Below are positions 24,128-35,900 of a stretch of 64,000 bases of DNA, in pieces. A model generated the notes under the pieces. The model was not told where the DNA came from and made no database searches. It was given only the letters and a program-made list of their open reading frames with translations. The stretch covers positions 124,001 to 188,000 of the forward strand of contig JANFAH010000073.1 in the NCBI GenBank assembly GCA_024663395.1. Reading direction: 5' to 3'. How positions within the stretch are numbered: position 1 is the first letter of the stretch; the number at the start of each line of letters is the position of its first letter. A program made the translations under genes and the position numbers. The DNA is from Pisolithus tinctorius (Eukaryota > Basidiomycota > Agaricomycetes > Boletales > Pisolithaceae).

Positions 24128-25130
24128 CGGGCTTTCCACCCCATGTCTTCCTTGCCTTTCACCATGTCTTTCCTACCCTCTCCCAATCACTTACTCGGCG
24201 CGGACCTCTGGACAGAGGACCTACAGCGTATCATTCACAGCCATGCATCCGTTCAGGATCTCCAGCAGTGGCAATCTTTCCCAACCTCTCTCTGTCATAT
24301 GGTCGAATGGGCGACTGTGGCTCGCGATCCGACCTCGACCAATCGAAGGTGGTCGCATCTCCTTGTCTACAAAATGCTGCCTATTCCTGAACCTTATGGG
24401 GTCTTGTGCCCTGTATCCATCTGCATCTACAGTTTCCTAGACAAATTCTGTGTCAGCGACTTTGGAAATTGGAACGGGTTTGCTTCTTATTTTCTGTCAT
24501 CACGGCAGTCATGAATAAATTGCAGGGATTGCGTGAGAGCCACATATGCTGTGAAAAGCCTGTCTTTGTGCAGTGCCAGGAATGCCACTGCGTGGCGGAA
24601 TCAACTCGATCGCTTGAACCTTGCTGCTAGCTTTGTGAGCCAGGTTCTCAAACTCCCACTACCATCCATCCAATTCCGCAGTCATCTCCACATGCAAAGG
24701 AGGGTTTTTACGAAGGTATTACATATCCCTTCGTATCTACATACTTCATATCGTGTTTCTGATATGCGTTCATCAGCGACCAATTGAAGCACAACCTACA
24801 ATAGCACAAGATGTCCCAGTGGTGTGCAACATGACTGCCCAAAATGCGAACATTCCAAAACTTCCTGACCATCCATGGGAATGGAACGGGCCCATGGAGA
24901 TTTTGGAAAGAAGCGAAGATGGAACAATAACACCAATCCATGAAGTTCTACTATCTCGGGGGGACTTCATCGAGGTAGACACAGAGTTTGATCTTGTTGT
25001 AGTTCAAACGCAAGCCAGCAAATCTCATTTGTGCGTTTTCCTGACCTGTAAGCAAGTCCTACGACTCCAAACAGCCCATATTGTACAGGCTCGTACCCGT
25101 TGTCTCACCATCCTGCGAGCTTCTTCCTGA
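24128..25130 (+). CDS. unrecognised gene immediately after the Helitron
   Basis: An open stretch (24,128-24,513) starts MSSLPFTMSFLPSPNHLLGA and contains HMVEWATVARDPTS. A later exon-like stretch (about 24,780-25,130) reads WEWNGPMEILERSEDG, SRGDFIEVDTEFDLVVVQ and FLTCKQVLRLQ, which looks like genuine protein. The part between is broken by stops. No domain was recognised. Position directly downstream of the helicase makes it a candidate Helitron passenger, but the Helitron 3' end was not identified, so membership is a guess. Confidence 0.4.
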
Positions 25131-25703
25131 CCCCCTCCCTCAGCCTACAGAAGCACCTTCGTCCTCATTGTGACCTACTGAAGTTAGGTGCATGCGCATG
25201 ATCAGGACCACTGAAGAAGTTTCCAGCCCTTGGCTGCCCAAATCCAGCATGGAGGAGCCAGACACTACATCAATGTCGCTCTGAGGCCGACGTCATTCCT
25301 CTGCATCAATGCCGAGTTCATTCGCAATGTAACTAACGCATGTGACCTTCCACACCAATATCACCAGCTCAATCTGACTGAGTCTACAGCTCTTCTCCCC
25401 CCCTTCCAAAGACGGAACATAGCACCAGTCCTCATCGTAGTTTTAACAACAGCGCCTGGCATGTATTGTACTCCCGTTACATAACAGAAACGATGCGTTC
25501 CTTTCAACTCAGAAACCCCTCCATGCCCTTGTCTGTGCATCTCCTGTCGTAATCTCCGGCACCCGATGCTCCTATCAATCCCCAAGCTCGGCCCATTGTC
25601 CCCAATGAATTCAGTCCTCTGCCACAAACCCCAATATTTCTCTGAATGGCCAGAATAACTTTCCCGACCACATCTACATCCCATCACATCGTCATTCCCT
25701 GCG

Positions 25704-27475
25704 ATGGCACCCAAGCGAGACGCTCCTCAACCTAAAGAAGCATCAGTTCCAAAACAAATGCGAACAGCTGCTCCTTCACAAACATCCATCGCCAACAGAC
25801 TGAGTGTTCCAGAAACAGCCTCGCCTGCTCGCGATACTCCACCAACAACCCCCCGTGACCATCCCGCCTGTGATGATCCTGACTATTCCTCCACCCCGTC
25901 AACGGACACGCTACCCAGCACATGCCCCCCCATCGCCAGCGACGTTCCAGCTCCCAAGGAAACTATTCCCTCCCATTTGGAGGAATCTCCCAACCCCCTG
26001 CCAAAACCAACTACTAGCAACAATCCGTACCCATCCTCTGTAATCCCAGGAACCATTGCCATGGTAGGACCACCCCCTGACTCACGTCTTTTCGACCTGG
26101 AGCGTATTTCCACTTGCCCTGAGCCGCTGCTGAAGTAAGTTTTTGCAAATGCTGGTGACCTTCGAGAACTAACCAAAAACCTTACATCCCCAACCGCAAT
26201 CCTAGACGTATAGAGGTCCTTTCGAGCTATTCGAATGGTGATGCCAACACATTCGCGCTTGGACATATCTTACCATGTGCGACCTGGGGGATAATGGACC
26301 CATATGAGGATCGCAGCAAGATACTTTGCAATCCAAAGACAAATGAACCGGTCAACATCTGGATTCTGGGTCACATTACTACCACATGGTTCATGAAGGA
26401 CGGTGCCCCAGACAGCCAATGCTCTGTCACTGTCCTTCCTCTGTCCACGAGAATTGGACAATACACCAATACCTTGCTTTCCAAATTCTCCAACCCAACT
26501 TTGCATAAGTACTCTCTAGACCACTTCTCACTGCATAAAATCATGCTCAACTATAGCGTCTGCAGCGCCAAATGAGTATGACCGTGGCCTTATCCGTGCA
26601 GTTCGTTGGCAAAGCCCCCGAAGCAGGGGTGTCGTATGTCCTTTTTGTTTCTCCCTAGAACCCCCCTAATTGTCATCCCAGAGCACCCTCTTTAACTCAA
26701 TCTATGACGCTCGAGAGGTCCTTAAAACCAAAAGTTCAATGAAGAAATTGGACATTTCCTACCTCAAGAAACGTGCACTTGTCTTACTCGAAACACATTT
26801 TAATTGCTATCGCCAAAAGATGAAAATGGCCGGTGGACTATTTCTAGAACACAATTTGAACTGCAGGCAATCTATCTCCTTCAGGACCCCTGTCTTCCCG
26901 ACTCAGACCACAATACAGACAGTGGCATAGAAATCGCTGGACTCGCAATTTAAAATTGCAGCCCCTCTCTCACATCTTCCATCTCCCTCACACTCTAGTT
27001 ACGTCATCATCATCCGCGCTACCTTTCCAAATCTTACACCCATTCCCATATCCAACAAAGGCACCTCTGGGGCATCCGCCTGAATGCTCATCCCTCTTCC
27101 ACTCCCTGGAATGTCAACTGTACTGGCATTCTTCTTATCCACAGCCAGAAACAGTGGTCAAAGACTGGTGTGCTTTCAGTGACTCAACAAAGACGTCGAA
27201 ATCATACACCACAGAAACCTTTTCCCCCCCAACACCACTCCCTTTGAAAGTGACGTCTTCGTCAACCACATCCATTTCCACATCGTCTTTGATCGCTACC
27301 ACCACCAGTACAACCGATCACAAGCTTCCTATTTATTTGTATGCCTCGGCAACCATGGTCGTGCCATCAACATCTGGCCTGAGAATGACATGGACGCTAT
27401 ACTCGAGGCACTTATCATGTATCCCCACCCCCCTTCTCAACTTCCCGCAACATCTGACCTGTTCCCAGATTAAAT
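25704..27475 (+). CDS. unrecognised multi-exon gene
   Basis: Exon 1 (25,704-26,136) encodes a Pro/Ser/Thr-rich, probably disordered N terminus beginning MAPKRDAPQPKEA and ending FDLERISTCPEPLLK. After a likely intron, 26,209-26,573 reads VEVLSSYS-like GDANTFALGHILPC, NEPVNIWILGHITTTWF and SVTVLPLSTRIGQY, a globular-looking domain. Later pieces at 26,690-26,930 and about 27,230-27,470 (FVNHIHFHIVFDRYHH, INIWPENDMDAILEAL) are in different frames. I recognise no family. Gene limits and splicing are tentative. Confidence 0.45.
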
Positions 27476-27850
27476 AACTTGCACCCATGCCTTGCCTCAG
27501 CCAGCGATGCCAACTTGCGAAATTAAGTTACATCCCACTGTGTCCTGCGTGGCCATTTTAACTTTTCCGACTATTACAACACATTGCATCATTGACAATC
27601 TTCCCCCTGCCACTGACAATTATGATTTGACGATGGATTATCCTTTACCTACGATTTCAGACATTGCATCATAGAAAAATTTCCTCCTTAACCTTCTTGA
27701 TATTCTTAGCATGGACTATAAATTGCGTCATAAGCTAGTTCCGTCTTCATTAGAAACTTGAGCACGGGCAATGACATTGTCTACTATCACACCAATTTCC
27801 AACACTATCCTCTGCGTACACACATTCCAGCCCCTCCCCTAAGTCCTTCA
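27476..27850. other. intergenic stretch, nothing recognised
   Basis: Only short frames occur here. Two partially similar phrases containing ACATTGCATCAT with ATTATGATTTGACGATGGA or ATGGACTATAAATTGCG suggest a small local duplication at about 27,580-27,740. Confidence 0.35.
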
Positions 27851-27861
27851 CTATATAAAAA
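27851..27861 (+). promoter_or_regulatory. TATA box deciding the start of the next gene
   Basis: CTATATAAAAA ends one base before the first in-frame ATG (27,862). That ATG therefore cannot be the translation start of a transcript driven by this box. The second in-frame ATG at 27,898 is the better start. Confidence 0.5.
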
Positions 27862-27897
27862 ATGGCAAGTCACCGTGTACTCCAAGGTGCACTCAAA

Positions 27898-28815
27898 ATG
27901 ACCTCGCCCACCACTACCAGAGAATTTCCTCTTTTTGCGAACACAGACCTCTTACAGCTCGTCTTCGAGCACTGCGATATGAGGGACCTCATCACATTTG
28001 CCACCACATCAACTACTAACACCGAACATGTGAAATGGTACTTAAAGCATCAACTAGATGTCATATGCACCCCTTTCTTCCGGACCACAGAGCATCTCAA
28101 AAGCATTCTCTCTGCATGCGACGCGGTAGTCTCCGGATCCGCAGCCCTGCACATGGTACTCCTGTCCAATGCCTGCAATTGGCATTCATCGGACCTTGAC
28201 ATTTACGTCCCCCTTCACAACCATACACAACTCTACAATCTCCTCCGCAAACATGATTACATCATCATCCGCAATGGAAGGCCCTATGTCGAAAACTATT
28301 CCCCTTCCACCATCTACACCGTCACCACCTTCACAAATGGCAAAAAAAAAATTGACATCATCATATCGAGGAGTGCATCTGCCCTCTCCCCCATCTTTCA
28401 ATTCCATTCAACAGCCGTTATGAACTTCTTCTCTGCCGACTCGCTGTTTTGCGCATACCCCAGCCTGACTCTACGTCACCGTTCTATGATCAATACCGCA
28501 AGCCTGCGTCAGCGCACATTCTCTCCCTCCAGCATGCAGGCTCTCCTGAAATACAAATTGCATGGCTTTCACATCATCTCCTGCAAGGAAACAAACCACC
28601 CTCAGTTCACTTGCAGGACCAAAATCTGATCTCTGAATGATCGGGGTTGGCTATCGCTCGACTTCGAAACGGTTCCTCGCTGTGGCACAGCCCCCATTGC
28701 CACATTTTTTCACTTGGGTATCGTCGACGCTGTATGGACTCTTGGGGGACAAGTATGCAGATCAACCTCATTATGTGTCCAGCCCATCATCCACATCATT
28801 GAAGACTGCTCGTAC
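27898..28815 (+). CDS. F-box-like / nucleotidyltransferase-fold protein, interrupted by a stop
   Basis: The N terminus (residues about 11-50, FANTDLLQLVFEHCDMRDL) resembles an F-box-like helical module. It is followed by a nucleotidyltransferase-type core: VVSGSAALHMVL gives the G-S turn (residues 80-81) and SSDLDIYVP the D-x-D strand (about 99-101). The frame is open to a TGA at 28,627-28,629. It then continues in the same frame with LNDRGWLSLDFETVPRCG, FHLGIVDAVWTLGGQVC and IIHIIEDCS to about 28,800. The continuation looks like the natural C-terminal part, so the TGA is probably a nonsense mutation or lies in an unseen intron. NTase-fold proteins transfer nucleotides; the substrate here is unknown. 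The start is chosen from the TATA position. Confidence 0.55.
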
Positions 28816-29487
28816 GTCACTCACTGACCATACCCACCACCAAACTCACCATGCAACAGCTACGTTATTTACTACCCGATATAATCCTCCCCGTCGGACA
28901 ATAACTTCGGACATATGCTGCACAATAGCCTATGAATAATTTCCCCTTTTTTTCCCTTCTCTTTCTTAAAGAAACAGCATTATGTACAAAAGACGCTCAA
29001 CGGTTGCCCCCTTAGAAAGACAATTATATGTAGACAATTATATATACACTCGTAAAAAAAACTACGCTTCCTCCTGTGGCGTCCAGGGGCGCCCGGAGGG
29101 CTTTGTATTCTCTACTAGTATTCCCTCAGTAGTTTGTTCACTACTGAGGGTAAGCCTGTTTATATTACAAGTATTCTACTATACTGACATCCTGTGGTAG
29201 CCTACAGGTACATTAATACACTCAGTAGTTTGTTCACTACTGAGGTAGCCTATAGCACCCTTTTTCAACACTACAATCCACTCTAATCATGCCATGTTGC
29301 TGTAGTTACATGCCATTCTCCCAAGCTCACAGCCATTCTCTTCACTTGAACACTTGCATTCATTTACAGTCCATTTTAATCACACTACTCACTGTAGTCA
29401 CAAGTATATTGCTTATGCCTAATGGACTCATCATGATTTGATACCCTTCTGACACTGTCTGGAGTGCTCTGAGTATCTGAGGCTTTA
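28816..29487. other. AT-rich intergenic stretch with hairpins
   Basis: No gene is seen. It holds the hairpin cluster listed separately (29,123-29,244) and the left TTA target duplication (29,485-29,487) of the Harbinger element. Confidence 0.5.
29123..29244. repeat. cluster of hairpin-forming inverted repeats
   Basis: CCCTCAGTAG-TTTGTTCA-CTACTGAGGG (29,123-29,150) is a perfect 10-bp stem with an 8-base loop. The same palindrome with an 8-bp stem recurs at 29,221-29,244 with an identical loop. Between them CCTGT-GGTAGCCT-ACAGG (29,191-29,208) forms a smaller stem. The paired palindromes could be ends of a small MITE or a Helitron-type terminal hairpin, but no CTRR terminus follows directly. 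Confidence 0.6.
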
Positions 29488-29621
29488 GGCGCCGTTCACC
29501 CTGCGAATGCGAAGTCCAAGTTTTCGACTTCAGCTTCGGTTAAGAGGCTCACATGATGTGAACTGTCACGTGCATCCACCTGAGGTACAAACCATTGTCA
29601 CCCGGTTACTATGATCATCGA

Positions 29622-30792
29622 ATGTCTGGCTCATCTGCGGGATCAACCCGCTCGTTGTGCTCGCACGGCCTTACGATCAATCCTCTAGACCCATGGAACC
29701 CCCTGCCTCCACCCAGGACTCGCAAGAAAGCTGCGGTATGGACAACAGAGGAGGAAGGTGCATTATTGGATTTCTTGGCCTCTCATCTTTCACAGGCCGG
29801 CAATGGGAACTTTAAGAAGGCTACGTGGAACGCCGCAGCAGCCCACATGGCTCATAATCATCCACTGGGTCCAGATAACGGCGATAAGACAGCTGAATCG
29901 TGTGAGCGGAAGTTCAAGGCAGTAAGTCGTCGTATCATTCTTTTTTTTTTGCCTTGCTAACAATTATCCAGCTTAAAAAATCCTACTACGCCGTCGCCGA
30001 TCTTAAATCGGTGGCCTCTGGCTTTGCTTATGACGACAAGCATGGTGCGATGATCTCGCTGGACAACACCGATCTTTGGGATTGGTATGTAAGGGTAATG
30101 TAGTTTTTTCCTTGTCGGATCATCCACTAACATCTAGTCAGGCGCACAAAGATGCGAAGCCGTTTCGCAATTCCGGGTTCCCCCACTTCGCCAGTGTCGA
30201 GCTCCTTCTCCCCTCGCACGGCCGAGGTCGGTTTATCTACCGGCCACACACCACTACCACGCCTTGTACAACCACGACCTCTGCCTTCGATACTCCTGCC
30301 TCTACCGCACCCCCCACCGCTTCGACCATCCCTACCCCCCCTCCCTCCCTCTCCCTCCTCGACATGATGCACGCTCTCAACGCTCACCGTCGCGAGGACA
30401 CGCAGTCCGTGGATCCGAACTCCATCCCCCCTTCCGCACCATCAAGTTTTTTGTCGCATGCGTCAGCCGGGTCGTCGTCGTCATCGGCCGTCACCAGCAT
30501 CAGTCGCGGAAAAAGGAAAGCCGAGTCCGTTGCGATGTCCGAAGGTGGATCAAAGCGCTCTCGGCCCCCATCGGCCAAAGCGCGCGCTGAAGATCGCAGT
30601 TCATTCATCGCCGCCATCACCTCCAGGCTCGATAATTTCACGCATGCGATCGCTGCCCCATTGCCCCCGCCACCCACTACCAATCCCCTCGTCGACGCTG
30701 CCATGGACTACATCAACAGCATGCTGCAGCTCTCGACAGACGATCGGATCGACATCGGCGACTACTTCCTCAGCGCACCCCAGATGAAGTGA
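29622..30792 (+). CDS. Harbinger Myb/SANT-like DNA-binding protein
   Basis: Three exons splice in frame: 29,622-29,921, 29,972-30,088 and 30,142-30,792. The first carries a trihelix/Myb-SANT-like domain (AVWTTEEEGALLDFL, FKKATWNAAAAHM, ESCERKFKA). The second continues it (LKKSYYAVADLKS...LDNTDLWDWY). The third is a Pro/Ser/Thr-rich linker with KRKAES and SKRSRPPS basic patches suited to nuclear import, then a helical end. In Harbinger elements this protein partners the transposase, aiding nuclear import and binding of element ends. The stop at 30,790 may result from a one-base loss. An alternative frame continues DEVNIFLKHQELAKQIW to 30,876, a better-looking C terminus. Confidence 0.75.
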
Positions 30793-31095
30793 ACATTTTC
30801 CTCAAGCATCAGGAGCTGGCGAAGCAGATTTGGGTGCAGCGTTGGCTGATGAAGTACCGGGATGGGCAGAGATAGGTGTTCGTCTTGTTTTTTTTTTTTA
30901 CAATATACAAATGTACCCCCCCCCCCCTGCATATCCTTTCAAGTCCCCCCCCCCCCCTTTATACAAACATGTACATAATAAAATGTACATGACTATGACT
31001 AGCTTCCTATTGACAATGGAAGTTATTTTTCTACATGAGTGTGAAACAATTGTAAGAACATATATTTGTACACCATGAAATCTGAATGTTCAGGC

Positions 31096-32403
31096 TCAGA
31101 GAAGGCCCCTAATTGTAAGCTGGTGCTGATAGTCAATCCACATCTCCTCTGCAATGTTGTCACGCCTATTATCAGCCCTTCTCCTCTCTGCAGCATCTGC
31201 TGGTCCATCACCAAGGCTTCCAACCATCATCCTCTCCTATGTCCATGGCAAGTTCAGGGTCAAAGAACTCTTCTGGATCATAGCGCCGTATGAAATTGTG
31301 GAGGGCACAGAGAGCAGCAGGTACTTGAGTTTGGGTGTGGATGCTATATTCAGGGGGAATTTGAAGAATCCTCCACCTGCGTTTTATAACACCAAATATC
31401 CGTTCAATGGCATTTCTAAGTCCAGCATGGCGAAGGTTGAATAACTCCTCTCGGTTTTGAGGTCTATAAAATAGAAGTTACAGGTACACTGAGCAGAATG
31501 GAATAGCAACTTACCTTAATCCAGCCTGGCGCCATTCTTTCAGATGGTAACGAACACCTCATAGGGAACCAGAAGTGCATCACAGGTCCCAAACCCTGCA
31601 TCTGCAAGAAGGTACTTCCCAGGTGGCATGTGCAAGTCATTCCTGTGTGCATCATGCCACATGGTTGCATCTGCAGTTGACCCATCAAAGCCAGTGAGGG
31701 CATATGTGAAGAAGAAGTCAAAATCACAGATGAAGAGACAGTTTTGAGATAGGTAGCCCTTCCGTTCCTCATGTAAGGCTGGTCCTCAGCAGCAGTGAAT
31801 GCTCGAATATGAGTGCCATCAACTGCACCAATACAATCCTGGAAAAATCGGAAGCGTGGGTCACTAGTAATCATAGTTGATATGGGAGTGTTGTTGGTGG
31901 GGAATTGCACTTGGGATGCATAGAATTGTCCCCCAGAAAAGAAAGCCAACATTGCTTTGAAATATCTAAAAAATTGTGAGAAAAATATCAGACAGTCCAA
32001 TGAACTCCCTACCTAGTGATGGTCCCTGGTGAGTGCTGGAACCTCTCAGCAACATGCCGGGATGACAACCCAGTAACACAGGTGTAGAGGAATATCCCAA
32101 GTTGTTCCTCCACAGAAACTCCATTGCGAGAAGGCACAAAACCATGATGGGTGAGCACCTGCATCAGGTGATCAAAAACCCCATGGCTGACACCAAGGCA
32201 AGTCCTATCCTGTCTGGATGACCATTCAGGAGCTCTAGCATCCACCCCTCACCAGTCAGGATTGAGGTATGGTAGGGGATTGGTTCTGAGTCAGAATGAA
32301 AAAGGAGGTCATAGAGGCATAGCACCTGGATCATCACTGCTACTACAAGTGCAGCAAGACGGCGACGACGATGGTGCTGGAGCTGCTGTGCTTCAAGATC
32401 CAT
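31096..32403 (-). pseudogene. PIF/Harbinger DDE transposase (frameshifted)
   Basis: This is a DDE superfamily endonuclease. From the start (32,403) come a helical N terminus and ELLNGHPDRI. A frame break leads into TCLGVSHGVFDHLMQVL and a helix-turn-helix-like LSSRHVAERFQHSPGTITR. An intron (about 31,969-32,015) precedes YFKAMLAFF. The first catalytic Asp is in CIGAVDGTHI. After another frame break come CDFDFFFTYALTGFDGS, MWHDAHRND and LLADAGFG, which hold the second Asp region. NAIERIFGVIKRRWRIL gives the Glu region, and VPAALCALHNFIRRYDPEEF follows. The tail ends at 31,096. At least three single-base losses (near 32,210, 31,765 and 31,550) plus one near 31,240 break the frame, so this copy cannot make active enzyme as sequenced. 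Confidence 0.88.
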
Positions 32404-32626
32404 AGCAGAGTTGTTTGATCTGTTATCACAATGTTATCTATTGAACTACAAGTTGTGTTGTTGTCTTATATAATCATCACATGACTACATTACTAAAGCA
32501 GAAGGCCGAAACTTGGACTTTGCATTTGCACGAGCGTGCACAGCTTATATAATCATCACGTGACTACATTGCCGAAGTCGAAGTCGAAGTTTTCGACTTC
32601 GACTTCGGAGGGTGAACGGCGCCTTA

Positions 32627-32959
32627 TTGTGGATTCCTGCAACTATAAATCAGACAATATCAGACATGTTAGACATGTCAGATTAGAGCACTGACAAACA
32701 TCAGACATCTAAAATGTCTGAGTGGTCTGAATTATCTGGATCAGACTGATTCAGCCAAATTAGACTGTTTGTAACTTTCCTGATGCAAGGACAAAGAAAA
32801 AAAACACAACAAAAGTTTTAAGTTATACACCGGTCGATCCTTTCGTCGACCAGAAAATGTAGCATAAAACTGTCTGATCGCTCATGGTCCTCCCTCGATT
32901 CCGTTCTGCGACCAGATGAAGATATAATGCGATATTCAAAGGCTTCCTACAACACGTCA
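32627..32959. other. intergenic stretch with CAGAC/GTCTG motif cluster
   Basis: Between the Harbinger element and the 3' end of the Prp24-like gene. Positions 32,650-32,775 hold about ten copies of TCAGAC or its complement in both orientations, some paired as in CAGACATCTAAAATGTCTG. A perfect short stem GGTCGA-TCCTTTCG-TCGACC lies at about 32,831-32,850 and might act in 3' end formation of the minus-strand gene. Confidence 0.4.
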
Positions 32960-35900
32960 TCAACCTAACATCTTCCTGAAATCGTCCTGACTCTTCGCTG
33001 CCTGATCGCCACTCAGAGTGGTCGATTGTCCTCCACCCCTGTTAGCTGCCACTGCAGCCGAACCCATCCCTGGCTTCCGAGCCCGTCCCAAACCTGCTCG
33101 AGGTCTTGAAACAGCTGTACGGGGTACAAACATCGCACCTCCGGTTTTGACAGGAGGTCCGGCCGGTGCAGTGCCAGAAGGCAGTTCTTCTGAAATATCC
33201 AGATTAACACCCTTGAATACTATGGGTTCTGATCTTAACGTCAACTTTCCAGCCTCCTAAGGAAAAGCGGCAGCCTCTCTTTCAATATCACAGCGGGAGG
33301 AGGGTAGGATGGAACATACCGCTGCATTCTCAAGCTCGACTATCGCCTCCCGTTCTTCCAACAGAATCTCTACTCGTTTCACAGCTGCGAGTTTCTCAAG
33401 GACTTGCTGAAGAAGGCCTTCTTGGGCGTCGGGAGGTAGGTTACGAATACGAACAGACCGGTTCCGAGCTTCAGCGCGGCGACCAAGACCAGTGTCTGAG
33501 GACTCCCTGGAGATGCAAGGTAGGTATTGATGGTGTTCAGCCTAAGACGGTGGGGAAAAAACGCTACAGAATTCCTACTGACCGATTTTTGGCCCGGACA
33601 CGCGTGTCTGCGAGAGTGACGGCTATCCGCCGTTTCTTCAACTCGTAGTTATTCGCAGAAAGAGCGGAACGAGCGTCTGCCTGTGCAAAAGCGTAGTGTG
33701 ATAATTCAGCGAAAAGTACTTGTTAGACGAGCTTAATTATTTTCGGCTTACATCGTTCTGAAATTCGATGAAAGCAAACCCTTTCAGTTGGCCGTTCTTG
33801 TCTTCGGCAAGACGGATGTCTTTCACAGGCCCGTACTGGAGCAGCATCAGCAGAGTGAGCTGACCAACAGTCACCCGCCAAATAATATAACCCGCACCCT
33901 TGAGAACAATCCCTGGAGGTCATCCTTCGTCGTGAACTTGCTGAGCCCCGCGACGTAAACCTCCTTCTCGTTCGCGTCTGCGTCCGTCCGCCCCTTCTTC
34001 CGCTCGGGGTTGGACACATACACATTGAGCGTCCTGTCTGATTCGACTTCTCGGCCATGTAATTCTAATGCTCGCTCCGCCGATTCCTGTGGTGGTGCAA
34101 AGAAGTAAGATTTGGGTTTCCCCTGAGGGGACACAGAAAATATGTATGTATGTACGCACCGGCGATGTGTACTGCACGTAGCAGAACCGCCGCGTCGTTT
34201 TGAACTTTTTGCTTGGCCACCGTACATCGAATAGGGGACCATACTGTTCGCGTGTTTTAGGAACTAAGCAAGGACGTAGCACGATGAAAAGGAGAGTGGA
34301 CAGACCTGACCGAAAAGGTCTCGTACAGATGTATCGTCCCATTTCTCAGGAAAGTTGGTAGCGTATAGCGTCGAACGCCAAGCAAGGTGTACATTGACCT
34401 CTGTTCCGTCAATACGTTTTTTATCTTTAGTCAGTGCAGCAGGGACGCTATCCTGACATAGATTTTAATTAGGCAGTACTAAAAAGGATTGGAATATCTT
34501 ACCCGCGTCGTGAATTCGACGGTGGCCACTAAAACCTGTGGCAATTGTGTAATCTTCACTTCGCGAATCTCTCCGCACTGAGAAATGGTCATTAATATGC
34601 AATCCGCAGATTAGGGATGAGAGCACCCACGTCCTTAAATAGCGTTCTTAACTGTTCTTCGTTCGTTCCTGAAGGTAGGTCTGCAACGAACACAGTACAA
34701 TTCTCTCGGTCTCTACCAGCGCAATTTTGAGACCATGTGAATGATCCACTGTAAATTCACTTGCCTCTTCAGCGGCGCAGGCGGTTTCTCTATTTGCAAC
34801 AGTCAGACGTCCAGTATAAGCACGTATACGTGCAAACAATATACCTAGTTTCTGCCGTTTGCCGTCGGCAGTTTCGGCGGGTTCGTCATCGTCCGCTTTA
34901 CGCTTCCCCAGAGCACCCGAATTCATCTCGTCGACATCCATGCCTTCTTCGCCAATACCATCCGCACCTGTGACCTTGCCAGTCTTCGGTACAGCGGCAG
35001 AGGTAGGCTGGAACGGTTTCCTGCTGCATAACGTATTGGGCTTGTGCTGTTTCGAAGGCTTTTTGAGCCTCCTGCAAAATCGTATGGCGCATCGTGAGTC
35101 GACGTAAGCGACCAAAACGGTCACATACCCTCATGCGCCTTGCCTCCGCCTGCGTTCTTGCACGTTCGATACGTGCCAGTGCCTCCTCGAGGGACGTCAA
35201 GGATCCGTGCGCATACTCGAAGTTGATCCATGCATCCCACAACGCTTCGGGATAATCTAGATTTTTGGTGCTGACGTCTTGAAAAGTCGAACGGGCAAGA
35301 TCGTGATGATCTGTGCGTCTGAAGGAGCATAAATGTCTCAAGGTTATACAAATAACACTGAGACAGAAATAGGGGGGAGGGCTCACATCAGAACATCCGT
35401 ATATGCTACCCAGGATGCCCAACTCGATTTGTAGTGCTTCGCAGTGGCTGCCCAAAGTTGAACTGCTGCATCAGGCATATCAGCAAGGTTCAGGTACTAT
35501 GATGGTCAGTAAAGATCGTGCGTAGGGGCTTATCCGAGGCGGTTTATGTGCGCACCCACTCGGAGAGGAATTTCTCGAGTCTGAATCTCGGGTCCCCCGT
35601 TTTGGAAGCTACGAAAAAAAGGTATATAGATCGCAATCCTGTCTTTCTCCCATTTTTTGCCAACACCCACCTCCTCTTACCATCGCCAGTCCGTCCGCTA
35701 CGATCTTGACAAGGTCAGCAAGCGATTCTTCGCTAGCACGCCCTGCCTCAATAGCATGCTTCTCCGCACTTGCTCGAGCAAGGACGAGTGGAATGATCTG
35801 TTCCGGTCACGATCTGGACTGTTTTTACCATGTTTTGTGAAAAGATTGGTAGACAGAGCTCGGCTATATGCGTCTAGGTGGATTGTTAAAAACCGCAATA

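Larger units (their letters stand above)
29488..32623. mobile_element. PIF/Harbinger DNA transposon with TIRs and TTA duplication
   Basis: Both ends begin GGCGCCGTTCACCCT and remain similar for about 33 bp inward (29,488-29,520 and 32,591-32,623 on the opposite strand). They are flanked by TTA at 29,485-29,487 and 32,624-32,626. Three-base TWA duplications, a DDE nuclease gene and a Myb-like gene in convergent orientation are the diagnostic layout of PIF/Harbinger. The right end has an extra palindrome of GAAGTC/GACTTC units around a central TTTTCGA. The element is 3136 bp. Confidence 0.93.

Noticed and set aside
29123..29250. Hairpin as the 3' terminus of the upstream Helitron
   Set aside because: No CTRR terminus follows either palindrome at the expected distance, and the helicase ends more than 5 kb upstream.
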